Origin: CAITWD01 sp963727285
GTDB taxonomy: Bacteria > Actinomycetota > Thermoleophilia > Miltoncostaeales > Miltoncostaeaceae
Reading direction: 5' to 3'
DNA length: 64,000 nt
NCBI GenBank assembly: GCA_963727285.1
Contig: CAVSFF010000009.1
Location: forward strand, 558,001-622,000
Positions 43,743-51,717 of the stretch are shown piece by piece. Positions within the stretch are counted from its first letter, which is position 1; each line of letters begins with the position of its first letter. The position numbers and the translations under genes were made by a program. The notes beneath the pieces were generated by a model, which searched no databases, was not told the DNA's origin, and was given only the letters and a program-made list of their open reading frames with translations.

Positions 43743-43800
43743 CCCGGCGGTATTCCAGCAGTGCCGCCTACGCAAGGCGGGGCGATGCTCAGTGTTCAAG
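43743..43800 (+). repeat. 58-bp islet repeat, copy A
   Basis: This segment aligns without gaps to 44353-44410 (copy B), offset by exactly 610 bp, with 42 of 58 positions identical by hand count. Both begin CCCGGCGG and contain a central hairpin; here CCGCCT/AGGCGG around ACGCA at 43764-43780. The two copies bracket the small unknown gene 44016-44342. See copy B. Confidence 0.6.
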
Positions 43801-44015
43801 CAGGATCTGAACAGGCGGCGCAGGATTCGGCCCTCGGCACGGCCCTCCACGCAGCCGCGTCCGACCCGTTGACGCGCGAGGTTGCGCGGTCGTAACCTGC
43901 GTTTCAAGGACCGGGACAAGCAAGCGGTGTTCCGATCCGTCCCCCGCGTTGAGACCTGGATGTTGGGGGTTGCCCATGGTCGTTCACGAACGGCGGGCCG
44001 GAATGGAGGCGCATG

Positions 44016-44342
44016 ATGTGGGGCACTCTTGAGTGGGCGGACATCGGGCCCGATCACTTGCTTGTCGTCTGCAGCAAGTGCGTCGACGCGAACGGCCGCC
44101 GTCAAGGGGTGTTTGTCCTGGACACTGCACCCGACGGCACGACCATCGGCCGTCTCCTGCGTCGGTGTTCACACAGCGGGTCTCCGCCAGACTTCCAAAC
44201 CACGACCGCCCACTACTTGGCGTCGGTGCCGAAGATGTCCGACGACCTGATGTCGTTCGAGGTTCAGACGATATCGACGGGCGACGCGTCGTGGACGCTC
44301 GGCCGCCGGGCCGATGTCTTGGCGATCGACCCGCTGCTCTAG
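44016..44342 (+). CDS. unknown islet gene, 108 aa
   Basis: This unrecognised 108-residue protein has a CxxC pair (VVCSKCVDANGRR, about residues 20-25) and a further Cys in RRCSHSG. ATG 44016 (or 44013) is preceded by GGAGG at 44005-44009, a strong RBS. Codons such as CTT, TTG and ACT are more frequent than in neighbouring genes, consistent with foreign origin. It lies between two diverged 58-bp repeats and upstream of a recombinase remnant. No function can be assigned. Confidence 0.55.
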   Translation: MWGTLEWADIGPDHLLVVCSKCVDANGRRQGVFVLDTAPDGTTIGRLLRRCSHSGSPPDFQTTTAHYLASVPKMSDDLMSFEVQTISTGDASWTLGRRADVLAIDPLL

Positions 44343-44352
44343 AGCCCACTGA

Positions 44353-44410
44353 CCCGGCGGTTATCCGGCGTTACCGCCTTCATAAGGCGGAGCGCTGTTC
44401 AGCGGTCAGC
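44353..44410 (+). repeat. 58-bp islet repeat, copy B
   Basis: This is the second copy of the islet repeat (72% identical, ungapped, to 43743-43800), beginning 10 bp after the stop of the 108-aa gene. Its core is a 7-bp hairpin CCGCCTT-CAT-AAGGCGG at 44374-44390. That core matches 14 of 17 positions of the tRNA-Ala anticodon arm at 45567-45583. Confidence 0.6.
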
Positions 44411-44471
44411 TGGGGTCTGCGCAGTTGGTAGGGCGTTTGCCCCTGAGTCCGCCCCGGCACGTGCCTGGCGG

Positions 44472-45205
44472 GTGCGCGGAGTTCACCAGCGATGGGCTAT
44501 CCTCGTTGCCATCCCCGAGCCAGTCGTGCGGAGGCGGTCAGGCGTCGGGGTACGCCACGGAAACCTGCGGACCAACCCGGCGTCAGGCGCGGAACTGCCC
44601 ACGGTCAGCGAGCGCGAAATGCTGTATCTGGCGGCGGAGGAAGTTGCTCGGCTGGCCGGGGCAATGCCCCCGGGGTATCGGGCGGCGGTGCTGCTGGCGG
44701 CATGGACAGGGATGCGCGCAGGAGAAGTCTGGGGGCTTAAGCGAGCACGCCTCAACACGCTTCAGGGAACTCTCACCGTGGCGGAGACGTTGGTGACGGT
44801 CGACGGCCAAGGGCTCATGCAGACAACGCCCAAGAGCAAGAGGCCTCGGACGATCATCTTGCCCAAGTCTCTGTGCTCTGAGCTGGACGCTCACCTCCGC
44901 GATTTCACAGCAGGCGGTACCGGTCCAGACGCCCTGGTGTTCACGACGATCACCGGTAGCCCCGTGGCGCAGACGGGCTTCTTGCGGTACGTGTTCGGCC
45001 GGCAGTCCGTGCCGTCCTACCTGAGGACAAGCACGGACTCCGGTTCCACGACCTACGCCATACGGCGGCGAGTCTGATGCTCGCTAAGCCGGACCTGCCG
45101 CTGAAGTTCATCGTGGATCAGCTTGGGCATAAAGAAGTCCGGATGACCATGAACAGGTACGGGCATCGCATCGCCAGCGCGGACGAATCCGCCCAGACGT
45201 GTTAG
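44472..45205 (+). pseudogene. tyrosine recombinase (phage-type integrase) remnant, frameshifted
   Basis: The catalytic half of a tyrosine integrase is present. RTNPASGAELPTVSEREM leads into the active-site Arg in AWTGMRAGEVWGLK and the beta-hairpin Lys in TPKSKRP. After a frame change between about 45000 and 45035 come HDLRHTAAS, LGHKEV and the nucleophile Tyr in MTMNRYGHR, with stop at 45203-45205. The usual N-terminal arm-binding and core-binding domains are missing or unrecognisable. All six catalytic residues survive across two frames. It lies 330 bp from tRNA-Ala, a classic integration target. Confidence 0.8.
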
Positions 45206-45217
45206 ATCGAGCGTGGC

Positions 45218-45406
45218 TTACTGCTCAATCGCAGGGCTGAGCCGGGCCACCTCCTCGCGGATGTGTTCCAGGAACAACCAGAAGAAGTCCGCCAGGTCGT
45301 CTAGCGGTGGCCCGGCGGCGGCACACTCGTCAGCGAGGGTGTCGATGCGTTCGCGCACGGCGAGCAGGGCCGCGATGGCTGCGGTTGAGTCGGTTTGGGT
45401 GGGCAT
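45218..45406 (-). CDS. small helical islet protein, 62 aa
   Basis: This 62-residue protein of unknown function is mainly helical (AAIAALLAVRERIDTLADECAAAGPPLDDLADFFWLFLEHIREEVARL). ATG 45406 is preceded by GGAGA with 4-5 bp spacing, which supports translation. It lies between the recombinase remnant and tRNA-Ala, and is probably part of the same acquired segment. Confidence 0.55.
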   Translation of the reverse strand: MPTQTDSTAAIAALLAVRERIDTLADECAAAGPPLDDLADFFWLFLEHIREEVARLSPAIEQ

Positions 45407-45536
45407 TGGGTCTCCGTTCTCGTGGTTGACACGAGCGGACCGCTGAGGGGCAGATTAGGGGCGCGCCGGTCTTACCGACTCGCTCCTAACTGCACTCCAC
45501 GGATGAGAACCCTGCTACCGACTGCGATCTGATGAG

Positions 45537-45609
45537 TGGAGGATGACGGGATCGAACCGACGACCTCCGCCTTGCAAAGGCGGCGCTCTCCCAGCTGAGC
45601 TAATCCCCC
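45537..45609 (-). tRNA. tRNA-Ala(TGC)
   Basis: The 73-nt tRNA on the minus strand has acceptor GGGGGAT/ATCCTCC with one G-U pair, D-arm TTAGCTCAGCTGGGAGAGC, anticodon stem CCGCC/GGCGG around TTTGCAA with anticodon TGC (plus-strand 45574-45576), and T-arm GTCGGTTCGATCCCG. CCA is not encoded. Its 3' end faces the islet. No duplicated 3' end (attR) was found on the left. Confidence 0.95.
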
Positions 45610-45665
45610 ACGGCGGTCCTAGGGTAGCATCGGGACCCCGTTGTTCGGTACCAAAGGTGCGCCAG

Positions 45666-45926
45666 ATGACCGACCCCGACGCCGACCCCTACAAGGTCAT
45701 CGAAGACCTCCTCGACGAGATCCAGCTCAAGCATTTTGATCAAGCGGAGCGTCTCGGCGAGTACCGGCGCCTGGTCGAGGACGCCCGCAACGACCCGACC
45801 GACGACAACGTTCGGCTCGCGCGCTCGCTCCCCGGCGCAAAGTACTTCGTCACGACCGAATACATCCGCCAGCTCTGGCTGAAGCTCGAGGTCGAACTCG
45901 CCAAAACCTTCGGTGAGGCCGGCTAA
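45666..45926 (+). CDS. small hypothetical protein, 86 aa
   Basis: This acidic helical protein (DADPYKVIEDLLDEIQLKHFDQAERLGEYRRLVEDARND...YIRQLWLKLEVEL) is of no recognised family. ATG 45666. Its 3' end overlaps the restored end of the convergent epimerase gene by four bases. Codon bias is like the host's, so it is outside the islet. Confidence 0.65.
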   Translation: MTDPDADPYKVIEDLLDEIQLKHFDQAERLGEYRRLVEDARNDPTDDNVRLARSLPGAKYFVTTEYIRQLWLKLEVELAKTFGEAG

Positions 45927-46826
45927 CCGCGACTAGCGGTACCGAGCTCGGCTCGGAGGGCGTCGTCGATGTCCGGGTAGGCGAACGCTGTAGCCGGCCG
46001 CCGACGCGGCTGCGGGGATCGCGTGCTGGCCACCCAGGGCGATGGTCGCCGACTCCCCCATCGCGAGCTTGAGGGCAAACCCCGGCGTCGGAAGGACCGT
46101 CGGCCGCCCGATGACCCGGCCGAGCGCGTGGGCGAAGTCCTTCTGCCGCACGGCGTGCGGCGCCACGGCGTTCACCGGTCCGGCAAGTTCCGGATGGGTC
46201 AGGGCGAACGCGATCAGCCCGGTGACGTCATCGATGTGGATCCAGCTCCACCACTGGTCACCGCCGCCGACCGGCCCCCCGAGCCCGAGCTTGAAGGCCG
46301 GCAACTGGCGACGCAGGACCTCCGCCTCACGGGCGATGACGACCCCGTTGCGCAGTAGCACGACCCGCACGCCGTTGGCCTCGGCAGCCAGCGCTGCCGC
46401 CTCCCACGCCACGCATGTCCTCCCGAGGAAGTCGTCGGCCGGCGGCGCCGTCTCGTCGACCGGCCGGTCACCGTCGCCGTAATACCCGACGGCGCTCGCG
46501 TTGATCAGGGTGCGGGGCCCGTCCGTACCGATCGCCTCGACCAGCTTCCGGGTGGTGACGACGCGACTGTCGACGATCTCGCGCTTGCGCGCATCGGTCC
46601 AGCGTCCGCTGCCGATGCTGGCGCCGGCGAGGTTCACGACGGCCTCGACGCCCGCGAGCGCAGTCGGGTCCAGCGGTCCGGACTGCGGGTCCCAGGCGAT
46701 GCCCGGCGCGTCGGCGACGGTGACCCCACGGCGGGAGATCGCCACGACGTCGTGGCCGTCCGCCAGCAAGGCGGTCGTCAGGCGCCGTCCAATCATGCCG
46801 GTCGCACCGACAATCGCCACCTTCAT
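45923..46826 (-). CDS. TIGR01777-type SDR epimerase (SDR39U1-like), C-terminal frameshift
   Basis: This atypical NAD(P)-binding short-chain dehydrogenase has an N-terminal VAIVGATGMIGRRLTTALLADGHDV, AVVNLAGASI, INASAVGYYGDGD and RVVLLRNGVVI. The last 20 codons read in the present frame (to 45933) are unlike the family. Shifting frame by one near 45981-45991 restores FAYPDIDDALRAELGT and a stop at 45923, the expected family ending. So one base is probably extra or missing there. Oxidoreductase substrate unknown. Confidence 0.83.
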
Positions 46827-46943
46827 CGCCCGTTCCTTTCGCCGCTCGCTCCGATTCGATCTGCATCGTAGGCGGCCGGGTCTGCCGTCGACAGGGGGAG
46901 CGATCCCGGCCGCCTCACGCGGACGCCAGGATCGCCCGGGAGA

Positions 46944-47939
46944 TCAGTTGCGCGCCGGCGGCTCGCCGTGGCCGTATTCGCGCTCGACCGCGGGGTGGGC
47001 GGCGAGCAGCGCGTCAATCGCGGCGTCCTCCTCGGCGGTCAGCGGAGCACCGGCGAGGGCGGCGTTTGCGGTGGCTTGGGCCGCATTGCGCGCACCGATG
47101 ATCGCCGCGGTTACCTCCGGCCGGCGCAGGACCCAGACCACCGCCAGTTCGGCGACGCCGCCGGGTCGGTCGGCAGCCAGCTTCTCGAGCTCCCGGACCA
47201 CGTCGATCCGCTCGGCGAATGCGTCGTCGGTAAAGAACTCGCTCGCCGCCCGCCAGTCGTTGGCGGCGAAGCTTGTCGTCGCGCTCATCTTTCCCGTCAG
47301 CAAGCCATGCGCGAGCGGTCCGTAGGCGATCACACCCACCCGGTGGGCTGCGCACCACGGCAGCTCCCCCGTCTCAACCTGACGTCGCATCAGGTGGTAT
47401 CCCGGCTGGTAGCTGGCGATCGGGGCCACGGCGGCGGCGGCTTCGAGGTCCGCCAGCGCGTAGTTCGAGACCCCGATGTGCCGGATCTTGCCGGCGGCTT
47501 GAAGCTCGAGCAGCGCCCCGAACGTGTCGGCGGGATCGACCCCCGCGACCGGCCAATGCACCTGGTAGAGATCGACGCTGTCAAGGCCAAGCGCGATCAG
47601 GCTGCGGTCGAGCGCGTGGCGCAGGTAGTCGCCCGAGGCCTCCCGCCAGATCGACAGGCCGCCCTCGCCGACCTCCCAGGCGACACCGCCCTTGGTGGCG
47701 ACGATCACTTCGCCGGGACGGTCCCGAACCACTCGGCCGACGATCTGCTCGGCACGCCCCTGACCGTAGATGTCGGCGGTGTCGATCCAATTCACGCCGG
47801 CGTCGAGCGCCGCGTGGCATGCCGCCTCGGAGTCGGCATCCTCGGCGCCGCCCCAGCGGCCGCCGAAGACCCATGTCCCGAGTCCGACCACCGAGAGTTC
47901 GAGATCCGTCGTACCGAGTTGCCGCCGCTCCACCGTCAT
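46944..47939 (-). CDS. aldo/keto reductase
   Basis: This 331-residue NADPH-dependent (beta/alpha)8 reductase has LGTTDLELSVVGLGTWVFGG, WIDTADIYGQGRAEQIVG (catalytic Asp and Tyr), VATKGG (Lys), YQVHWPV (His) and VIGARNAAQ (cofactor loop). The complete tetrad suggests activity on an aldehyde or ketone. A single-gene unit preceding the PAS/zinc-ribbon gene in the same direction by 19 bp. Confidence 0.93.
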   Translation of the reverse strand: MTVERRQLGTTDLELSVVGLGTWVFGGRWGGAEDADSEAACHAALDAGVNWIDTADIYGQGRAEQIVGRVVRDRPGEVIVATKGGVAWEVGEGGLSIWREASGDYLRHALDRSLIALGLDSVDLYQVHWPVAGVDPADTFGALLELQAAGKIRHIGVSNYALADLEAAAAVAPIASYQPGYHLMRRQVETGELPWCAAHRVGVIAYGPLAHGLLTGKMSATTSFAANDWRAASEFFTDDAFAERIDVVRELEKLAADRPGGVAELAVVWVLRRPEVTAAIIGARNAAQATANAALAGAPLTAEEDAAIDALLAAHPAVEREYGHGEPPARN

Positions 47940-47958
47940 GCTCCCCTGTTGAAAGCCG

Positions 47959-48420
47959 CTAGTCCTCGTCGTCGACGGCCAGCCGCGGTGTCACGGCGAC
48001 CAGCAACCCGCCGTCATCGTCGTAGGCCGGAAAGAAATCCGCCGTCACCGGCTGGTCTTCGCCCACACCGGCCGGTCGGAACGTGCAGTCGACGTTGAGC
48101 TGGCGGACGCCCCATTCGATCGCCGTCGCGGCCGGGTCCCCGTTCGGGAAGTTGCCGAGCCCGAGGCGGCTGACGACCTCGTGGCCGATCAGGTCTCCCT
48201 CGCGGAAGCCCGTCACGGGTGTCGCCGCGTGGCCGGCGGCGATGATCCGCCGCTCGGAATCGCAGACGATCAGGGCCGTGGCCGGACCGGCGTAGTAGTC
48301 CTCAAGCAGCTCGAACAGAAAGCCGAACCCGCATTTGGCGCATCCGAGGGGCTGCCCGTGCTCGTTGCGCTCGGACGACGCGGACCGTCGCGCGCAGTTG
48401 GGGCAGATGAACACCGGCAT
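47959..48420 (-). CDS. zinc-ribbon and PAS-like domain protein
   Basis: This 153-residue protein has an N-terminal zinc ribbon (FICPNCARRS...LGCAKCGFGF, residues 4-34) followed by a PAS-like domain (ALIVCDSERRIIAAGHAATPVTGFREGDLIGHEV..., about 45-145). Possibly a small sensor or adaptor; no output domain. It is transcribed toward the aldo/keto reductase gene and likely shares its transcript. Confidence 0.75.
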   Translation of the reverse strand: MPVFICPNCARRSASSERNEHGQPLGCAKCGFGFLFELLEDYYAGPATALIVCDSERRIIAAGHAATPVTGFREGDLIGHEVVSRLGLGNFPNGDPAATAIEWGVRQLNVDCTFRPAGVGEDQPVTADFFPAYDDDGGLLVAVTPRLAVDDED

Positions 48421-48514
48421 TAGTGACGATCATAGCGAGCGGAGCGTGCCGCCCGCGGAGGACGGGGTCGCCCCCGCCCCCCGGAATCGCGCGCCCCGCC
48501 GACAGGCGTTCCGC

Positions 48515-48718
48515 CTACCGGTGTGCGGTCACGTGGTGCTCGCCGAAGGTGCACCAGAACAGCAGCTGGCCGTCCTTGGCACGGGCGACACATGCGCAGT
48601 CGGTGCCGTGGTCGGGGCAGGGGCGACGCACGCCGGCGAGCAGGCCGCCGGGCCGCACCGCCGCCGCACCGCCGGGCAAGGCGCGGGCATCCACGCGGAT
48701 CAGTTCTTTGGTCGCCAT
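48515..48718 (-). CDS. small Cys/His-containing protein, 67 aa
   Basis: This 67-residue protein contains RRPCPDHGTDCACVARAKDG followed by LLFWCTFGEHHVTAHR, with four Cys and four His that may bind a metal. No family recognised. Its ATG overlaps the stop of the CapD-like gene by one base (TGATG), implying translational coupling and supporting it as real. Confidence 0.6.
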   Translation of the reverse strand: MATKELIRVDARALPGGAAAVRPGGLLAGVRRPCPDHGTDCACVARAKDGQLLFWCTFGEHHVTAHR

Positions 48719-50644
48719 CAGTCAGCCTCCGTGCTTGAGTGATCCTGCAGGCCTAGATCTTCGCCTTGCTCACGTTGCCCCCTGCCGACGCCGAGCGTGG
48801 ACCACAACGCCTCGTCGAGTCCGGCCTCGGACCGGTCGGCGACGCGACGCTGGAGCTCGGCGAGGCCCGATACCAGCTGCGCGTGATCGAGCGGCGGCCG
48901 GGTTGCGCGCATGACCTTGCCATACCGCGTCGGACGCACCTGCTCGTCGACGTTGAACAGCTCCTCGTGCAGCCGCTCGCCGGGGCGGATGCCGGTGAAC
49001 TCGATGCGGATGTCGCGGTCCGGCTGGCGGCCGGACAGCTCGATCATCCGGTGGGCCAGGTCGACGATCCGGACCGGCTCGCCCATGTCGAGCACGAAGA
49101 TCTCGCCGCCGTCGCCCATGCCGCGCGGCCTGCGAGCACGAGCTGGACGGCCTCGGGGATCGTCATGAAGAAGCGCGTCATGTCGGGATGGGTCACGGTG
49201 ACCGGCCCGCCGGCGGCGATCTGGCGCCTTGAAGATCGGCAGCACCGATCCGCGAGCTGCCGAGCACGTTGCCGAACCGAACGGTCACGAACCGCGTCCG
49301 CGCAGGCTGGCGCGCGCGCCTCGATGACGCCGCTCGGCGAGCGCCTTGGTCGCGCCCATCACCGTCTTGGGCTCGACGGCCTTGTCGGTCGAGATCAGGC
49401 AGAACCGCTCGACGCCGTAACGCTCGGCCAGTCGGCCAGCAGGTGGTCGCAAGCGACGTTGTTGGCGACGGCCTGCAGCGGGTTGTTCTCCATCATCGGC
49501 ACGTGCTTGTAGGCGGCCGCATGGAAGACGATCTGCGGGCGATGGTCCTCGAAGGCCTGAGCCATGGAGGCCTCGTCCTTGCAGTCGGCGATGACCGCCG
49601 CGAGGTTGGAGGAGCCGTGATCCCGGAGCTCCAGCTCGATCTCGAACAGGTTGTTCTCACTGTGGTCCACCATCACGAGCCGACGCACGCCGAGCGCGGC
49701 GACCTGGCGGCACAGCTCGCTGCCGATCGATCCGCCGGCGCCGGTGACCATGACCGTGCGGCCGTTGAGGTAGCGGGCGACCTTGGCCAGATCCACCTCG
49801 ACCGGAGCACGCCGAGCACGTCTTCGACACGAACCTCGCGCAGACGCCGCACGGCGACCTCGCCGGTGATCAGTTCCGGAAGCCCCGGGAGGGTCGTGCA
49901 GCGGACGCCGTGCTTGCGGCAGGCCTCGACGATCTCCCGGCGGACCGCACCCGGCGCGCTCGGCATCGCGATGATGACCTCGTCGACCTGGTGCTCGCGG
50001 AGAATGCGCGGCAGCTGAGCCCGCGTTCCCCGGGTCTTGATGCCGTTGACGCGCAGCCCCCGCTTGCGGGGATCGTCGTCGATGATCCCGACCGGGATGT
50101 AGCCGAGGGTGTGATTGCGTTGCATCTCGCGGATCAGGATGTTGCCCGCCTCACCGGCGCCGCAGATCAGGACCCGGCGGCCCGAGGCCACCAGTTCTCC
50201 ACGCGCCGGACGCTCCATCACGCTGCGCACGACAAAGCGGGCGCCGCCCACCAGCAGGAGCGTGAGCATGAGGTTGATGAACAGCACCCCGTGCGGCACG
50301 GCCGGGGAGTGCGCCGGGTGCCACCGGGTCAGGATCAGAATCTCGGCGATGCCGCCGAGGACGACCCCCAAAAAGATCGTCTGGAGGTCGCGCAGGCTCG
50401 TGAACCGCCACCACTTGGTGTAGAAGCGCAACGCGACAAACACCACCATGTTGACGACCACGACGATCCACACGGTCTTGCCGTAGAGGGAATCGAAGCG
50501 GTGCGGCACACTGCCGTCGAAGCGGAGCTCGAAGGCCAGCCAGTACGCGATGGCCAGCAGGCAGGCGTCGACGGCTGCCTGGCCGAGGCGATGAATCAGG
50601 GCACGCACGGCCCACGTGCCCGGCCGGTCGGCGAATTCGGTCAT
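48718..50644 (-). pseudogene. CapD/FlaA1-type nucleotide-sugar 4,6-dehydratase, multiple frameshifts
   Basis: This is a membrane-bound polysaccharide biosynthesis dehydratase, normally about 620-640 aa. The N-terminal half (50644 to about 49805) is intact: four TM helices (VDACLLAIAYWLAFELRF...), then a first Rossmann VLICGAGEAGNILIREM. The SDR half starts DLAKVARYLNG, VTGAGGSIGSELCRQ and has the catalytic-site AAYKHVPMMENN. It continues in pieces across at least seven indels between about 49808 and 49120 (STDKAVEPKTVMGATK; FVTVRFGNVLGSS; MTRFFMTIPEAVQLVL; GEIFVLDMGEPVRI). Probably an assembly problem. Operon with DUF354 and DegT genes. Confidence 0.85.
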
Positions 50645-51717
50645 GGGGCGTCCTTTGCGACGTCCAGCATCAGGTCGATCAGAAGCTCCGGGTCGCGACG
50701 GGTGGCGGGGACACTGCGGTCGCGCTTGACGATCGCAACGGCGGCGGGGTCTTCGAGGCGCCGCAGGCGGCCATCTGCGATGAGCGAGCGATCGACGGCA
50801 CCCAGCTTGCCGGCGAATGGACTGTAGGCCGGAACGCCGAGTGCCGCCGCTTCGCGGTTCATCGTCCCGCCGGCGCTGATGACCACGTCGGCGGCGGCCA
50901 CGAGGCTCGGCCCGTCGACAGGCCGCTCCGGCACGATCGCGTCGGTATCGCGGAGGTCGGCCCGCTGAGCGGCCGTCCGCGGCAGCACGACGGTCTGGAC
51001 GGCCGGCGCCGCGTCCAGCAGACGCGCCAGCGTCGCCGAAAAAACGTCGGTCGAGAGGCCTCGGTGGTACAGGGTGACTTCCGGCGGGGGACGCAACACC
51101 GCGATCACGCGCGAGGCGTCGAGGCCGAGCTCGTCCATCACACCAGCGTCGAACACGTGGTCGGCAAGGTAGTACTCCTCTTTGAGCCCCGGGTACCTGA
51201 CCAGCTTCGGTGCACGGATACCGTATCGCCACAGGGCCCATTCGGGAATCGCGCTGGGCACGAGTACGCGAGTCGCGAAACGGCCGTTCCAGTGGTGCAT
51301 CACCGTTGCGAACTCGTAGTCGAACATCGTCACCTGCGGCGTCCCGGCGGCGAACGCCGCGGGCGGCTGGTCCGTGCTGCCGTGGGCGATCGCGACGTCG
51401 AATCGTTCGCGGCGCGCAAACCGGGTCAGCGCGTTGGTGCGGGAACCCATCGCCCGCGCCTTGCCGACCCGACCGGCCCCTCCGTGGGCGCCGAACACCT
51501 GGTGCGGGATTTCGTATCGCTCAAGCAGCCCCAGTGTCTGGGCGAAGTCCCGAGCCGTGACGGTGACCTCATGCCCGCGCGCGACCATGCGCGCGATCAG
51601 GGGACGGAAGATCACGACGTGCGGCGAGTTGGTCATATCGACCCACACGCGCAAGGGGCGCGACGGCACGGGAGCCGTGTCCGGCTCCGGCGCGACAGCC
51701 GGAGTTGGCGCGCTCAC
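50641..51717 (-). CDS. DUF354 family protein (glycosyltransferase/UDP-GlcNAc epimerase-like fold)
   Basis: This 358-residue protein matches DUF354: LRVWVDMTNSPHVVIFRPLIARMVARGHEVTVTARDFAQTLGLLERYEIPHQVFGAHGG, FDYEFA, and the C-terminal GGTMNREAAALGVPAYSPFAGKLGAVD. The family has a GT-B-like fold and accompanies surface-glycan genes; its reaction is unknown. GTG 51717 overlaps the aminotransferase stop, and the stop overlaps the next ATG, so the three sugar genes are tightly coupled. Confidence 0.88.
   Translation of the reverse strand: MSAPTPAVAPEPDTAPVPSRPLRVWVDMTNSPHVVIFRPLIARMVARGHEVTVTARDFAQTLGLLERYEIPHQVFGAHGGAGRVGKARAMGSRTNALTRFARRERFDVAIAHGSTDQPPAAFAAGTPQVTMFDYEFATVMHHWNGRFATRVLVPSAIPEWALWRYGIRAPKLVRYPGLKEEYYLADHVFDAGVMDELGLDASRVIAVLRPPPEVTLYHRGLSTDVFSATLARLLDAAPAVQTVVLPRTAAQRADLRDTDAIVPERPVDGPSLVAAADVVISAGGTMNREAAALGVPAYSPFAGKLGAVDRSLIADGRLRRLEDPAAVAIVKRDRSVPATRRDPELLIDLMLDVAKDAP

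Larger units (their letters stand above)
43337..44015. other. islet flank without convincing gene
   Basis: These 680 bp hold only short overlapping ORFs with poor codon character. Real structure here is the palindrome at 43565-43587 and repeat copy A at 43743-43800. The DNA from about 43.5 kb rightwards is less biased in third positions than its surroundings, suggesting acquired sequence. Confidence 0.5.

Noticed and set aside
43584..44105. 173-codon minus-strand frame in the islet
   Set aside because: No RBS, no family features, and it crosses the repeat and the start of the better-supported plus-strand gene.
43743..44410. Integron attC sites
   Set aside because: The repeats lack the conserved RYYYAAC/GTTRRRY ends and the nearby recombinase lacks the integron-specific features that could be seen, so I describe them only as cassette-like.
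44353..44410. A tRNA gene or tRNA fragment at repeat B
   Set aside because: Only an anticodon-arm-like hairpin is present; there is no T-arm GTTCGA or matching acceptor stem.
45537..45609. Duplicated tRNA-Ala 3' end (attR) to the left
   Set aside because: I looked for the T-arm and acceptor sequence between 42.3 and 45.5 kb and did not find a copy.
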